Origin: Microbacterium paludicola
GTDB lineage: Bacteria > Actinomycetota > Actinomycetes > Actinomycetales > Microbacteriaceae
NCBI RefSeq assembly: GCF_015235415.1
Contig: NZ_JADGLL010000006.1
Span: 1 to 64,000 of the forward strand
DNA: 64,000 nt
Direction: 5' to 3'
Shown: piece after piece, positions 43,768 to 55,609 of the stretch
How the letters are laid out: each line of letters begins with the position of its first letter
Numbering within the stretch: position 1 is the first letter of the stretch
Position numbers and translations under genes: made by a program
Notes under the pieces: generated by a model
Seen by the model: only the letters and a program-made list of their open reading frames with translations
The model's database searches: none
What the model was told of the DNA's origin: nothing

Positions 43768-44885
43768 CCACCCCCACCGCAGCTCTCGCCGCACAGGGCG
43801 TCAGCATCTGGCTCGACGACCTCTCGCGTCAGCGCATCACGACGGGCAACCTCGCCGAGCTCATCGAGACGCGCGACGTCTCCGGCGTGACGACGAACCC
43901 GACGATCTTCCAGGGCGCCATCTCGGCCGGCATCGGCTACGAGGAGGCGATCGCTGCCCAGGCGGCCGCCGGTGCGTCCGTCGACGAGGCGATCTTCGCC
44001 ATCACGACGACGGACGTGCGCGACGCATCGGACATCTTCCGTCCGGTCTACGACGCCACGGGCGGCGTCGACGGCCGCGTGTCGATCGAGGTCTCCCCCG
44101 ACCTCGCCCACGACACCGAGGCCACGATCGCCCAGGCGAAGGAGCTGCACGCCGCGGTCGACCGTGAGAACGTCCTGATCAAGATCCCCGCGACCCTCGC
44201 TGGCCTGCCGGCGATCACCGAGGTCATCGGCGCCGGGATCAGCGTCAACGTCACGCTCATCTTCAGCCTCGAGCGGTACGACCTCGTGATCGATGCCTAC
44301 CTCGCCGGCCTCGAGAAGGCGCAGGCCGCCGGCCTCGACCTCTCGAAGATCCACTCGGTGGCGTCGTTCTTCGTCTCCCGCGTGGACACCGAGGTCGACA
44401 AGCGCCTCGCCGCCCTCGGCACGGACGACGCGAAGGACCTGGTCGGCAAGGCGGGCCTCGCGAACGCCCGTCTCGCGTACGAGCTGTTCGAGAAGCGGTT
44501 CGCCGAGAGCCGCGCGAGCGACCTCGTCGCCGCGGGTGCAAACGTCCAGCGTCCCCTGTGGGCGTCGACCGGCGTCAAGGACCCGGCGCTGCCCGACACG
44601 CTCTACGTCACGGGCCTCGTCGCGCCCGGCACTGTCAACACCATGCCGGCCAAGACGCTGGAGGCGACCTTCGACCACGCCGAGATCACGGGTGACACCG
44701 TGACCGGCGCGTACGCCGAGGCGCACGACGTGTTCGACAAGCTCGCCGCGGCGGGAATCGACCTCATCGACGTGACCGAGGTGCTCGAGGTCGAGGGCGT
44801 CGACAAGTTCATCGCCTCGTGGCACGACCTCCAGGAGACCGTGAAGGCCGCCCTGGAGAGCGCCGCGAAGGGGACGGACGCGTGA
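43764..44885 (+). CDS. tal: Transaldolase
   Basis: 373 residues, the actinobacterial long form. The Schiff-base lysine is K140 in LIKIPAT, and [10 protein letters not shown] and [13 protein letters not shown] are standard. It moves a dihydroxyacetone unit between sugar phosphates. The ATG overlaps the tkt stop (ATGA) and has AAGGAG 5 nt upstream. It ends in a GTGA overlap with pgi, so transaldolase and glucose-6-phosphate isomerase are made together. Confidence 0.96.
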   Translation: MTTPTAALAAQGVSIWLDDLSRQRITTGNLAELIETRDVSGVTTNPTIFQGAISAGIGYEEAIAAQAAAGASVDEAIFAITTTDVRDASDIFRPVYDATGGVDGRVSIEVSPDLAHDTEATIAQAKELHAAVDRENVLIKIPATLAGLPAITEVIGAGISVNVTLIFSLERYDLVIDAYLAGLEKAQAAGLDLSKIHSVASFFVSRVDTEVDKRLAALGTDDAKDLVGKAGLANARLAYELFEKRFAESRASDLVAAGANVQRPLWASTGVKDPALPDTLYVTGLVAPGTVNTMPAKTLEATFDHAEITGDTVTGAYAEAHDVFDKLAAAGIDLIDVTEVLEVEGVDKFIASWHDLQETVKAALESAAKGTDA

Positions 44886-46495
44886 CCTTCTCGATCCGCG
44901 TCTCGGGCGATGCCGAGACCGCGGTCGCCACGCACCTGCCGACGCTGATCGGCGACTACGTCGCCTCGAGCATCACGAACCTCAACCCCACCCTGTGGGG
45001 CCCCGAGGCCGAGGAGGAGTCGGCGAAGCGCCTCGGCTGGGTGCAGGCCGTCGAGGTCTCGCGCCCGCTCGTGGCCGAGATCCTCGCCCTGCGCGAGGAG
45101 CTCGCGGCAAAGGGCGTCGACCGCTTTGTGCTCGGCGGCATGGGCGGCTCGTCGCTCGCGCCCGAGGTCATCACCCAGACGGCCGGGGTCGAGCTCACCA
45201 TCCTCGACTCGACGTCCCCGGGCCAGGTCCTCGCCGCACTCGACGGCGGCCTCGAGCGCACCGCGCTCGTTGTGTCGTCCAAGTCGGGCTCGACCGTCGA
45301 GACCGACTCGCAGCGCCGCGCCTTCGAGGCAGCCTTCCGCGACCTCGGCATCGATCCCGCCGAGCGGATCATCGTCGTCACCGACCCCGGATCCCCGCTC
45401 GACGAGTCGGCGCGCGCCGCGGGCTACCGCGTGTTCAACGCCGACCCGAACGTCGGCGGCCGCTACTCGGCCCTCACCGCGTTCGGGCTCGTCCCCTCGG
45501 GGCTCGCCGGCGTCGACATCGACGAGCTCCTGGACGAGGCCGAGGCCTCGCTGCTCGAGGTCGCGATCGACGCGCCCGAGAACCCCGCGCTGGTGCTCGC
45601 CGCGGCGATCGCCGGCACGCAGACGCCCGACGGCTCGGCCCGGCGCGACAAGCTCGGCCTGATCACGGACGGCACGCACATCGTGGGCCTGCCCGACTGG
45701 ATCGAGCAGCTCATCGCCGAGTCCACGGGCAAGCAGGGCACGGGCATCCTCCCCGTCGTGCTGCTGCCGGTCTCCCCCGAGCTCGAGTCGAAGCCGGCCG
45801 ACCTGCAGATCGTGCGCCTCGTCGACGACGCCGACGAGGTGGAGCACCGTCACCACGGCGAGATCCTCGTCAGCGGCACGCTCGGCGCGCAGTTCGTCGT
45901 GTGGGAGTACGCAACGGCGATCGCTGGTCGCATGCTCGGCATCAACCCGTTCGACCAGCCCGACGTCGAGTCGGCGAAGGTCGCGGCCCGCGGCCTTCTC
46001 GACGCGCGCCCCGAGCCGACCGCTCCGGCGTTCGTCGAGGCCGGCGTCGAGGTGCGCGTGAGCGACCCGGCCCTCGCCGCCAGCGGCACGGTGCAGGGCG
46101 TCCTCGACGCCCTCTGGGCCGCGCTGCCTGCCGACGGCTACGTGTCGATCCAGGCATACGTGAACCGCCTCGAGGTCCCGCAGCTGCAGGGCCTGCGCGA
46201 GATGGTCGCGGCCGACTCCGGTCGCCCGACGACCTTCGGCTGGGGTCCGCGCTTCCTCCACTCGACCGGCCAGTACCACAAGGGCGGTCCGGCGCAGGGA
46301 GTGTTCCTGCAGATCACCGAGCGCACCGAGGTCGACGTCGAGATCCCCGAGCGTCCGTTCACGTTCGGTCAGCTGATCGAGGCGCAGGCCGCCGGCGATG
46401 CGAACGTGCTCAGCGAGCACGGCCGACCCGTCGTCACGCTGACGCTCACCGACCCGCAGGCCGAGATCCTCGCGCTGTTCGAGGCGGCACAGTGA
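44882..46495 (+). CDS. pgi: Glucose-6-phosphate isomerase
   Basis: 537 residues. SIS domains are visible with [26 protein letters not shown] and the C-terminal catalytic region [18 protein letters not shown]. It interconverts glucose-6-phosphate and fructose-6-phosphate, linking glycolysis and the pentose phosphate pathway. The GTG start overlaps the tal stop (GTGA), and a GTGA overlap with zwf follows. Its place inside the tkt-zwf operon puts this branch-point enzyme under common control. Confidence 0.95.
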   Translation: MTFSIRVSGDAETAVATHLPTLIGDYVASSITNLNPTLWGPEAEEESAKRLGWVQAVEVSRPLVAEILALREELAAKGVDRFVLGGMGGSSLAPEVITQTAGVELTILDSTSPGQVLAALDGGLERTALVVSSKSGSTVETDSQRRAFEAAFRDLGIDPAERIIVVTDPGSPLDESARAAGYRVFNADPNVGGRYSALTAFGLVPSGLAGVDIDELLDEAEASLLEVAIDAPENPALVLAAAIAGTQTPDGSARRDKLGLITDGTHIVGLPDWIEQLIAESTGKQGTGILPVVLLPVSPELESKPADLQIVRLVDDADEVEHRHHGEILVSGTLGAQFVVWEYATAIAGRMLGINPFDQPDVESAKVAARGLLDARPEPTAPAFVEAGVEVRVSDPALAASGTVQGVLDALWAALPADGYVSIQAYVNRLEVPQLQGLREMVAADSGRPTTFGWGPRFLHSTGQYHKGGPAQGVFLQITERTEVDVEIPERPFTFGQLIEAQAAGDANVLSEHGRPVVTLTLTDPQAEILALFEAAQ

Positions 46496-48054
46496 CGGAC
46501 GCCGCTGGACCGGTGCAGATCGCCCGCGGGATCAACCCGCTGCGGGACCCGTCAGACCGACGGCTCAACCGCATCGCGGGGCCGAGCGCGCTGGTGATCT
46601 TCGGCGTGACGGGAGACCTGTCGCGCAAGAAGCTCATGCCGGCCGTGTACGACCTCGCCAACCGCGGCCTCCTGCCGCCCGGATTCGCGCTCGTCGGCTT
46701 CGCCCGCCGCGACTGGGAGGACCAGGACTTCGCGAAGGTCGTCCACGACGCCGTCAAGCAGTACTCGCGCACGGAGTTCCGCGAGGAGACGTGGCAGCAG
46801 CTGCAGCAGGGAATCCGGTTCGTGCAGGGCGAGTTCGACGACCCCGAGGCGTTCCGGCGCCTGCGCGAGACGGTCGACCGTCTCGACGTCGAGCGCGGCA
46901 CGATGGGGAACCACGCGTTCTACCTGTCGATCCCGCCGAAGGCATTCCCCGTAGTCGCCCAGCAGCTGCTCGACTCGGGGCTCGTCGACGACAGCCCCGA
47001 CGACGACCGCTGGCGCCGCGTGGTGATCGAGAAGCCGTTCGGCCACGACCTCGCCTCCGCGCGAGAGCTGAACGACTCGCTCGAGGCAGCCTTCCCGGCC
47101 GACTCGATCTTCCGGATCGACCACTACCTCGGCAAGGAGACGGTCCAGAACATCCTGGCGCTGCGCTTCGCGAACGAGCTCTACGAGCCGATCTGGAACC
47201 GCAACTACGTCGATCACGTGCAGATCACCATGGCCGAGGACATCGGCGTGGGCGGTCGCGCGGGGTACTACGACGGGGTCGGCGCGGCACGCGACGTCAT
47301 CCAGAACCACCTGCTGCAGCTCCTCGCGCTCACCGCGATGGAGGAGCCGATCAGCCTCTCGGCCGAGCATCTGCGCGCCGAGAAGGAGAAGGTGCTCGCC
47401 GCCGTCCGGCTGCCGGAGGACCTGTCCACGGCGACCGCGCGCGGCCAGTACGCGGGCGGCTGGCAGGGCGGCGAGCAGGTGTGCGGCTTCCTCGAGGAAG
47501 AGGGCATGAACCCTCAGTCGACGACGGAGACGTACGCGGCCATCAAGCTCGAGATCAACACCCGCCGCTGGGCGGGAGTGCCGTTCTACGTGCGCTCGGG
47601 CAAGCGCCTCGGCCGCCGCGTGACCGAGATCGCGGTCGTGTTCAAGCGCGCCCCCGAGCACCTGTTCACGCGCGGTCAGACGGCCGAGCTCGGGCAGAAC
47701 GCGCTGGTCATCCGAGTCCAGCCGGACGAGGGCGTCACCATCCGCTTCGGCTCCAAGGTGCCCGGCTACGGCACCCAGGTGCGCGATGTGACGATGGACT
47801 TCGGCTACGGCCACGCGTTCACCGAGGCGAGCCCCGAGGCGTACGAGCGTCTCATCCTCGACGTCCTGCTCGGCGACCCGCCGCTCTTCCCCCGTCACGA
47901 GGAGGTGGAGCTGTCCTGGAAGATCCTCGACCCGGTCGAGGAGTACTGGGCCTCGCTCGGCGGCCCGCTCGAGCAGTACGACTCGGGCTCGTGGGGTCCG
48001 CCCTCGGCCGATGAGCTCCTTGCCCGCGACGGCCGCGTCTGGAGGCGCCCGTGA
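46492..48054 (+). CDS. zwf: Glucose-6-phosphate 1-dehydrogenase
   Basis: 520 residues. The NADP Rossmann motif is GVTGDLSRKKLMP, and the substrate site is RIDHYLGKE with the catalytic histidine. It makes NADPH and 6-phosphogluconolactone. GTG 46492 overlaps the pgi stop; a frame beginning 1.5 kb earlier is a shadow of pgi. It ends in a GTGA overlap with opcA, its known activator subunit in actinobacteria, which supports coupled assembly. Confidence 0.96.
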   Translation: MTDAAGPVQIARGINPLRDPSDRRLNRIAGPSALVIFGVTGDLSRKKLMPAVYDLANRGLLPPGFALVGFARRDWEDQDFAKVVHDAVKQYSRTEFREETWQQLQQGIRFVQGEFDDPEAFRRLRETVDRLDVERGTMGNHAFYLSIPPKAFPVVAQQLLDSGLVDDSPDDDRWRRVVIEKPFGHDLASARELNDSLEAAFPADSIFRIDHYLGKETVQNILALRFANELYEPIWNRNYVDHVQITMAEDIGVGGRAGYYDGVGAARDVIQNHLLQLLALTAMEEPISLSAEHLRAEKEKVLAAVRLPEDLSTATARGQYAGGWQGGEQVCGFLEEEGMNPQSTTETYAAIKLEINTRRWAGVPFYVRSGKRLGRRVTEIAVVFKRAPEHLFTRGQTAELGQNALVIRVQPDEGVTIRFGSKVPGYGTQVRDVTMDFGYGHAFTEASPEAYERLILDVLLGDPPLFPRHEEVELSWKILDPVEEYWASLGGPLEQYDSGSWGPPSADELLARDGRVWRRP

Positions 48055-48989
48055 TCATCGATCTGCCCGACACCACCGTCAGCAAGGTCGCCCGCCAGCT
48101 CGTCAGCACGCGCGAGGAGGGCGGCGCCGTCGCCCTCGGCCGCGTGCTCACCCTCGTCATCAAGTCGCACCGCGGCTTCGAGGAGGAGGCGATCGAGGCG
48201 GCCAACGACGCGTCGCGCGAGCACCCGATGCGCGTCATCGTGCTCGTGACGGACGCCGAGGGCGACGCGCGTCTCGACGCGCAGATCCGCGTCGGCAGCG
48301 ACGCGGGCGCCAGCGAGGTCATCGTGCTGCAGGCATACGGCGACGCGGCGAGCAACGAGTCGACGCTGCTCACCGGTCTGCTGCTTCCCGACGCGCCCGT
48401 CGTGGCCTGGTGGCCGGATGAGCCGCCGTCCCAGCCGGGGGCGTCGGCCCTCGGTCGGATCGCGCAGCGCCGCATCACCGACACGTCCACCGCGCCGTAT
48501 TCATCGGACCGGCTCGCGAAGCTCGAGGAGTCGTACACGCCCGGCGACACCGACCTGGCGTGGACGCGGCTGACGAACTGGCGCGAGCAGCTCGCGGCGG
48601 TGCTCGACCAGCCGCCGTACGAGCCCGTCACCGCGGTCTCCGTGCGCGGCGCGTCGACCTCCCCGTCGACCGCACTGCTCGCGGCCTGGCTCGGGCTCGC
48701 GCTCGACCTTCCCGTCGACTGGCAGTACGAGGATCCGGCGGTCTGGGATCACGGGATCCACTCGGTGCGCCTCACGCGGCCGAGCGGCGACATCCTGCTC
48801 GAGCGTCAGACCGAGTCGCTCGCGCTGCTCACGCAGCCCGGGCAGCCCGACCACGAGCTGCACCTCCCCCGTCGCTCGCTGCGCGAGTGCCTCGCGGAGG
48901 AGCTGCGCCGCCTCGACCCCGACACGCTCTACGGGCGGGTCATCAGCGACGGCTGGTCGCGCCTGACCGAGCCTCGGGAGTCGGCATGA
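48051..48989 (+). CDS. opcA: Glucose-6-phosphate dehydrogenase assembly protein OpcA
   Basis: 312 residues beginning IIDLPDTTVSKVARQLV, with the family motif VVAWWPDEPP and the C-terminal LEESYTPGDTDLAWTRLTNW. OpcA is required for full glucose-6-phosphate dehydrogenase activity in cyanobacteria and actinobacteria. The start GTG 48051 overlaps zwf; the stop overlaps pgl (ATGA). Confidence 0.95.
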   Translation: MIIDLPDTTVSKVARQLVSTREEGGAVALGRVLTLVIKSHRGFEEEAIEAANDASREHPMRVIVLVTDAEGDARLDAQIRVGSDAGASEVIVLQAYGDAASNESTLLTGLLLPDAPVVAWWPDEPPSQPGASALGRIAQRRITDTSTAPYSSDRLAKLEESYTPGDTDLAWTRLTNWREQLAAVLDQPPYEPVTAVSVRGASTSPSTALLAAWLGLALDLPVDWQYEDPAVWDHGIHSVRLTRPSGDILLERQTESLALLTQPGQPDHELHLPRRSLRECLAEELRRLDPDTLYGRVISDGWSRLTEPRESA

Positions 48990-49753
48990 GCGATCGTCGT
49001 GTCGTCGTCCTGCCCGACAAGGCGCAGCTCGCCGAGGGAGTCGCGAACCGCTTCGTCGGCCGCCTCGCCCAGCTGACGCAGGAGGGCCGGCCGGTGCACA
49101 TCTCGCTCACCGGCGGGTCGATGGGCTCCGCCGTGCTCGCCGCGACGGCCGCGCACGGCTGGGCGTCGAACATCGACTGGTCGCTTGTGCACTTCTGGTG
49201 GAGCGACGAGCGGTTCGTGCCGCGCGCCGACGCCGAGCGCAACGCGGGACAGGCGCGTGACGCGCTGCTGGAGCGCATCAGCGTTCCCGCGGAGAACGTG
49301 CACGAGCCTGCCGCGTCCGACGACGGCATCACGCTTGACCAGGCCGCCTACGCCTACGCCGCCGAGCTCGCGCGCTACGGCGAGGACGACCGGCCGTGGC
49401 CCGCGTTCGACGTGTGCTTCCTCGGGGTCGGCCCCGACGGCCACATCGCGTCGCTGTTCCCCGACCGCAGCGAGGTGCTCGTCACCGACCGCGCGGTGCT
49501 GCCTGTGCGCGAGTCGCCCAAGCCCCCGCCCGAGCGGATCACGTTCACGCTGCCGGTGATCAACACCTCGGCCGACATCTGGATGGTCGTCGCCGGCGCC
49601 GACAAGGCGTCGGCCCTCGGCCTCACGCTCGCGGGCGCGGGCCAGGCGGGCGTCCCGGCCGCCGGCGCGTCCGGCACCGCCGACACGGTCGTGTTCGTCG
49701 ACCAGGATGCCGCCGCGGACGTCCCCGAGGATCTGATCGACCCGGAGTACTGA
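48986..49753 (+). CDS. pgl: 6-phosphogluconolactonase
   Basis: 255 residues of the DevB/SOL family: ISLTGGSMGSAVL, FWWSDERFVPRADAERN and FLGVGPDGHIASLFP are diagnostic. It hydrolyses 6-phosphogluconolactone made by zwf. The ATG has GGGAG 5 nt upstream and overlaps the opcA stop. It closes the operon. No gnd (6-phosphogluconate dehydrogenase) gene is in the window. Confidence 0.95.
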   Translation: MSDRRVVVLPDKAQLAEGVANRFVGRLAQLTQEGRPVHISLTGGSMGSAVLAATAAHGWASNIDWSLVHFWWSDERFVPRADAERNAGQARDALLERISVPAENVHEPAASDDGITLDQAAYAYAAELARYGEDDRPWPAFDVCFLGVGPDGHIASLFPDRSEVLVTDRAVLPVRESPKPPPERITFTLPVINTSADIWMVVAGADKASALGLTLAGAGQAGVPAAGASGTADTVVFVDQDAAADVPEDLIDPEY

Positions 49754-49764
49754 GCACTCCCGCT

Positions 49765-49866
49765 CGTTGAGCGAGCGAAGCGAGTCGAAACGGCCCGGAC
49801 TTCCCATGGCATCTGCCGCAGGGAGTCCGGGCCGTTTCGTCTCGTCGCTTCGCTCCTCGCTCAACG
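49765..49866. terminator. Long imperfect hairpin between pgl and rbpA, REP-like
   Basis: The left side (CGTTGAGCGAG, GCGAAGC, CGAAACGGCCCGGACT) is mirrored on the right (AGTCCGGGCCGTTTCG, TCGCTTCGCTC, CTCGCTCAACG), giving arms of about 40 nt around a loop of about 20 nt. The inner 16-bp stem is nearly perfect. It carries the heptamer GCGAAGC at 49775-49781 and on the other strand at 49847-49853. It separates convergent genes and would terminate both. Confidence 0.8.
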
Positions 49867-49911
49867 ACCGGAGTCGGGTGGGAGCAGCAGACGCGTGCTG
49901 CGCGTGAAGGC

Positions 49912-50265
49912 TTACTGGCCGCGCTTCTCGCGCAGCTTCTGGAGCGCCTCGTCGAGCAGCTCCTCGGCCTCGTCGTCGGTGCGACGCTCCTTCACGTAGG
50001 CGAGGTGCGTCTTGTACGGCTCGTTCTTGGCGACGGCGGGAGGGTTGTCCTTGTCGCGCCCCGCGGGAAGCCCCGAGTGCGGGTGGTCGACGATGTCGGG
50101 GATCTCCTCCTCGGGGAGCCCCGCCGCATAGTGGCGCACCGTCTCGTTGCCGAGCCCGTCCCAGTAGCTCACCGAGATGCGGTCGGCGTGGTGCCCGTGG
50201 TCCTGCTCCCCCATGGGGCCGGAGCCGACGCGCGTGCCGCGGATCGCGTTACCACCGACGGCCAT
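49912..50265 (-). CDS. rbpA: RNA polymerase-binding protein RbpA
   Basis: 117 residues. The N-terminus AVGGNAIRGTRVGSGP is the RbpA extension that reaches the promoter, RISVSYWDGLGNETVRHYAAG forms the core, and the C-terminal EEEIPDIVDHPHSGLPAGRD matches the sigma-interacting region. RbpA stabilises the housekeeping sigma on RNA polymerase in actinobacteria. The ATG at 50265 starts one base after the secG stop, so it is cotranscribed with secG. Confidence 0.94.
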   Translation of the reverse strand: MAVGGNAIRGTRVGSGPMGEQDHGHHADRISVSYWDGLGNETVRHYAAGLPEEEIPDIVDHPHSGLPAGRDKDNPPAVAKNEPYKTHLAYVKERRTDDEAEELLDEALQKLREKRGQ

Positions 50266-50266
50266 G

Positions 50267-50515
50267 TCAGAGCACCGAGGCCTTCGTGATGAGGCCGAGG
50301 CCCACGATGGAGAAGAACCACACGAGGGCGAGCACGATGGTCAGGATGTTGAGGTTTCGCTCGGCGAGGCCCGACGAGCCCATCGCCTGCGACATGCCAC
50401 CGCCGAACATGTCGGAGAGCCCGCCGCCCCGTCCCTTGTGCAGCAGGATCAGCAGCGTCAGGAGCAGGCTGGTGAGCCCCAGCAGCACCTGGAGGATGAA
50501 TTCGATGACCGACAC
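50267..50515 (-). CDS. secG: Preprotein translocase subunit SecG
   Basis: 82 residues with two hydrophobic helices (about 3-26 and 57-78) and the cytosolic loop LHKGRGGGLSDMFGGG, typical of SecG. It associates with SecYE for protein export. GTG 50515 was chosen because upstream frames enter the leader. The leader, from -10 TATACT (50564-50569, minus), contains a hairpin (50527-50558) that reaches the Shine-Dalgarno AAAGG. Confidence 0.92.
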   Translation of the reverse strand: MSVIEFILQVLLGLTSLLLTLLILLHKGRGGGLSDMFGGGMSQAMGSSGLAERNLNILTIVLALVWFFSIVGLGLITKASVL

Positions 50516-50523
50516 TAAGGAGA

Positions 50524-50569
50524 CCTTTCGTGGGTGCGGAACGGAGAACCCGCACGAAGGATCAGTATA
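50524..50569 (-). promoter_or_regulatory. secG promoter and leader hairpin reaching the ribosome-binding site
   Basis: TATACT (50564-50569) is a good -10. The leader folds with TTCGTGCGG pairing to CCGCAC and ACGAA (arms 50527-50539 and 50550-50558), and its 3' arm overlaps AAAGG (50524-50528), the Shine-Dalgarno of secG. Such a hairpin could modulate translation. Confidence 0.5.
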
Positions 50570-50580
50570 CGGCCCACCCC

Positions 50581-50600
50581 GCCGCGCGGTCGTGCGCGGC
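50581..50600 (-). terminator. tpiA terminator candidate
   Basis: GCCGCGC-GGTCGT-GCGCGGC is a perfect 7-bp stem 19 bp after the tpiA stop, with weaker flanking CCC/GGG pairing. Confidence 0.6.
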
Positions 50601-50619
50601 AGGGCGGGTCGACGACGAC

Positions 50620-51408
50620 TCAGACGCCGACGTGCTTCTGGAAGCGGATGATCGAGGCGAACTCGTCGACGATCAGGCTCGCGCCGCCCACCAGGGCGCC
50701 GTCGACATCCGGCTGGCGCATGAAGCTCGCGATGTTCGCGGCCTTCACCGAACCGCCGTACAGGATGCGGGTGCGCGCGGCAGCGTCGTCGCCGAGCTTC
50801 GTCTTCACGACGTCGCGGAGCTTCGCGCACACCTCCTGCGCCTGCTCGGGCGTCGCCGCCTGGCCCGAACCGATCGCCCAGACCGGCTCGTACGCGACGA
50901 CGATGTCCGCCGCGGCGTCCACGCCGTCGAGCGCGATCTCGAGCTGACCGACCGGCACGGCGCTGGCGCCGTGGGTCTCGAGGTCCTCCGCCGTCTCGCC
51001 CACGCAGATCACGGGGACGAGCCCGTGCTTCAGGGCCGCCTTGACCTTCGCGGCGACGATGTCGTCGCCCTCCGCGTGGTACTCACGACGCTCGGAGTGG
51101 CCGATGATGACCGATCCGACGTCGAGGCGCTTCAGGAACGCGCCGGAGATCTCGCCCGTGTACGCGCCCGACTCGTGGACGGACAGATCCTGCGCGCCGA
51201 GGCCGAACGGGATCTTGTCGGCGTCCATCAGCGTCTGCACGCTGCGCAGGTCGGTGAACGGCGGGAAGACCGACACGTCGACCGACTCGAAGTCGTGCTT
51301 CGCGTCCTTGAGCGCCCAGTGCAGCTTCTGCACGAATGCGACCGCCTGAAGGTGGTCGAGGTTCATCTTCCAGTTGCCCGCGATGAGCGGGGTGCGGATC
51401 ATGCCCAT
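50620..51408 (-). CDS. tpiA: Triosephosphate isomerase
   Basis: 262 residues. The active-site lysine is in GNWKMN, the histidine in IIGHSERR, the glutamate in AYEPVWAIG and the phosphate loop in [11 protein letters not shown]. It interconverts dihydroxyacetone phosphate and glyceraldehyde-3-phosphate. ATG 51408 is preferred over ATG 51402: GGAGG lies 7 nt upstream of the former. It overlaps pgk by 10 nt, so translation is coupled. Confidence 0.96.
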   Translation of the reverse strand: MGMIRTPLIAGNWKMNLDHLQAVAFVQKLHWALKDAKHDFESVDVSVFPPFTDLRSVQTLMDADKIPFGLGAQDLSVHESGAYTGEISGAFLKRLDVGSVIIGHSERREYHAEGDDIVAAKVKAALKHGLVPVICVGETAEDLETHGASAVPVGQLEIALDGVDAAADIVVAYEPVWAIGSGQAATPEQAQEVCAKLRDVVKTKLGDDAAARTRILYGGSVKAANIASFMRQPDVDGALVGGASLIVDEFASIIRFQKHVGV

Positions 51409-52613
51409 CCGAGGACCTCCAGTCCGGGAAGCTTCTTGCCCTCGAGGAACTCGAGGCTGGCGCCGCCGCCGGTCGAGATGTGGCCGAAGGCCGCATCCTC
51501 GAAGCCGAGCTGGCGCACCGCCGCGGCGGAGTCGCCGCCGCCGACGACGCTGAGGCCGTCGACCTCGGTGAGCGCCTTGGCGACGACCTTCGTGCCGTTG
51601 GCGAAGTTGGGGAACTCGAACACGCCCATCGGACCGTTCCAGAACACCGTCTTGGAGCCGCGGACAGCCTCGGCGAACGCCGCGGCGCTGTCGGGGCCGA
51701 TGTCGAGGCCGATGCCGGAGGCGCCGAAGGGCGTGTCCTCGATGGCGTCTGCCGCGGTCACGGCGTGCTCCGCGTCGGCGCCGAACTTGGCGGCGACGAC
51801 GATGTCGGTCGGCAGGACGAGCTCGACGCCCTTCTCCTGCGCCTCGCGGATGTATCCGCGCACCTTCTCGAGCTGGTCCTCCTCGAGGAGGCTGGAGCCG
51901 ACCTTGTGGCCCTGGGCGGCGAGGAAGGTGAAGAGCATCCCGCCGCCGATCAGCAGGCGGTCAACGCGCGGGAGCAGGTGGTCGATGACGCCGAGCTTGT
52001 CGGACACCTTCGAGCCGCCGAGGACGACCGTGTAGGGCCGCTCCGGGGTCTCCGTGAGGCGGTCGAGCACCTCGAGCTCCGTCGCGATCAGCAGGCCAGC
52101 CGCGCTCGGCAGCCGCTGCGCGAGGTCGTAGACGCTCGCCTGCTTGCGGTGGACGACGCCGAAGCCATCCGAGACGAGCACGTCGCCGAGGGCGGCGAGC
52201 TGCTCGGCGAAGGCGCCGCGCTCCGCGTCGTCCTTCGACGTCTCGCCCGGGTTGAAGCGCAGGTTCTCGAGGACGGCGATGTCGCCGTCCTCGAGGGCCG
52301 CGACCGCATCCCGAGCCGACTCGCCGACCGTGTCCCGCGCGAACGCGACCGGCTTGCCGAGCAGCTCGGACAGTCGCTGCGCGACCGGCTCCAGGCTGTA
52401 CTTGGCGTCGGGCGCGCCCTCGGGACGACCGAGGTGCGAGACGACGATCACGCGGGCTCCCGCGTTGATCAGGGCGTTCAGGGTGGGGAGCGACGCGCGC
52501 ACGCGCCCGTCGTCCGTGATCGTGCCGTCCTTGAGGGGGACGTTGAGGTCGCAGCGCACGATGACGCGCTTGCCGGCGACCGAACCGAGGGAATCGAGAG
52601 TTCGCAGAGACAT
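51399..52613 (-). CDS. pgk: Phosphoglycerate kinase
   Basis: 404 residues: RCDLNVPL and [10 protein letters not shown] in the substrate domain, [17 protein letters not shown] and the C-terminal [13 protein letters not shown] nucleotide motif. It makes ATP from 1,3-bisphosphoglycerate. ATG 52613 has TAGAGT (52621-52626, minus) 7 nt upstream, so pgk-tpiA likely has its own leaderless promoter, and a terminator after gap (52662-52700) supports separate transcription. Confidence 0.97.
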   Translation of the reverse strand: MSLRTLDSLGSVAGKRVIVRCDLNVPLKDGTITDDGRVRASLPTLNALINAGARVIVVSHLGRPEGAPDAKYSLEPVAQRLSELLGKPVAFARDTVGESARDAVAALEDGDIAVLENLRFNPGETSKDDAERGAFAEQLAALGDVLVSDGFGVVHRKQASVYDLAQRLPSAAGLLIATELEVLDRLTETPERPYTVVLGGSKVSDKLGVIDHLLPRVDRLLIGGGMLFTFLAAQGHKVGSSLLEEDQLEKVRGYIREAQEKGVELVLPTDIVVAAKFGADAEHAVTAADAIEDTPFGASGIGLDIGPDSAAAFAEAVRGSKTVFWNGPMGVFEFPNFANGTKVVAKALTEVDGLSVVGGGDSAAAVRQLGFEDAAFGHISTGGGASLEFLEGKKLPGLEVLGWA

Positions 52614-52661
52614 CGATCCGACTCTACCGCGCGGCATCCGCTCTCACAGGACGCACGACGA

Positions 52662-52700
52662 AGGCCCGCCGGCAACCGGGGATCCGGTGCCGACGGGCCT
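52662..52700 (-). terminator. gap terminator
   Basis: Arms AGGCCCG and CGGGCCT with an inner CCGG/CCGG pairing form a long hairpin 15 bp after the gap stop. Confidence 0.75.
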
Positions 52701-52714
52701 CAGGTGACGTCAGA

Positions 52715-54441
<1,727 letters not shown>

Positions 54442-54582
54442 GCGAAGTTCCCATCCGCGCCGGGGTTGCCGACGCTATCGGTGTGCCTCCTCGTCGCGCT
54501 CGCGACGGGACCGGACGAGATTCATCCTAGTGAGCAAGGAAGACCTCGGGATGCCCGATGACAGGATCGCGCGACCGGTTCC

Positions 54583-55554
54583 TCAGGAACCGGCGGGGAC
54601 GGCCGCCTCGGTGCCGGGGATGCCCTCCTGCTCGGCGCGCTTGTCCGCCATCGCCAGCAGGCGGCGGATGCGGCCGGCGACGGCGTCCTTCGTCAGCGGC
54701 GGGTCGGCGTGGTGGCCGAGCTCGTCGAGGCTTGCGTCGCGGTGCGCGAGGCGCAGGTCGCCGGCCTGGCGCAGGTGCGGCGGCACGTCCTCGCCGAGGA
54801 TCTCCAGCGCGCGCTCGACGCGGGCGCACGCGGCGACGGCCGCCTGCGCGGAGCGACGCAGGTTCGCGTCGTCGAAGTTCACGAGGCGGTTCACGCCGGC
54901 GCGCACCTCACGGCGCTGACGCAGCTGGTCCCACTCGGTCGCGGTCTGCGCCGCGCCCATCGCCACGAGCATGCCGCGGATCGCCTCGGCCTCGCGGACG
55001 ACCACGCGCGGAACGCCGCGTACCTCGCGGGCCTTCGCGGCGACGCCGATGCGGTGTGCGGCGCCGACGAGCGCCATGCCGGCCTCGCCGGTCGGGCACG
55101 CGATCTCGAGCGAGGCGGAGCGGCCGGGCTCGGAGAGGCTGCCCGAGGCGAGGAACGCGCCGCGCCAGACGGCGGCGAGGTCGTCGCGCGATCCGGTGGT
55201 GAGCTTGTTCGGCAGGCCGCGCACGGGGCGGCGACGCACGTCGAGGAGCCCCGTCTGGCGCGCGAGGGTCTCGCCGCCGTCGACGACGCGCACGGCGAAG
55301 TACTCGCCCTCGCGGCTTCCGGAGCCCTGGATGCGGGCGAGCTCGGGGCGGACGCCGTAGATCTCGGCGATGTCGCGCGCCGTGCGGCGAGCGAGCTCAG
55401 GCGTGTCGACCTCGGCCTCGACCGCCACGCGTCCGGCGATCGAGTGCAGCCCTCCGGCGAACCGCAGCAGCGCGGTCAGCTCGGCGACGCGCACCGACGG
55501 TCGCGGGTCGCGCACGGCGACCAATTCGGCCTTGACATCGGCGGTCAGAGACAC
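54583..55554 (-). CDS. whiA: DNA-binding protein WhiA
   Basis: 323 residues. An N-terminal LAGLIDADG-like fold ([37 protein letters not shown]) precedes a C-terminal helix-turn-helix ([15 protein letters not shown] and [20 protein letters not shown]). WhiA controls sporulation in Streptomyces and cell division in other bacteria. GTG 55554 has GGGAGA 3-4 nt upstream; the longer frame is a shadow of rapZ. TAGGCT at 55604-55609 (minus) gives a leader of about 43 nt. Confidence 0.96.
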   Translation of the reverse strand: MSLTADVKAELVAVRDPRPSVRVAELTALLRFAGGLHSIAGRVAVEAEVDTPELARRTARDIAEIYGVRPELARIQGSGSREGEYFAVRVVDGGETLARQTGLLDVRRRPVRGLPNKLTTGSRDDLAAVWRGAFLASGSLSEPGRSASLEIACPTGEAGMALVGAAHRIGVAAKAREVRGVPRVVVREAEAIRGMLVAMGAAQTATEWDQLRQRREVRAGVNRLVNFDDANLRRSAQAAVAACARVERALEILGEDVPPHLRQAGDLRLAHRDASLDELGHHADPPLTKDAVAGRIRRLLAMADKRAEQEGIPGTEAAVPAGS

Positions 55555-55603
55555 CGTTCTCCCTACTTCACAGACTGCAGCGCCATGCTCGGCGCGAAGA
55601 GAC

Positions 55604-55609
55604 AGCCTA
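55604..55609 (-). promoter_or_regulatory. Candidate -10 of whiA
   Basis: TAGGCT on the minus strand in the 124-bp gap after rapZ, giving a short leader that carries GGGAGA before the whiA GTG. Confidence 0.4.

Noticed and set aside
44995..46491. Long upstream extension of zwf
   Set aside because: It overlaps pgi in another frame throughout; the GTGA junction with pgi gives the real start.
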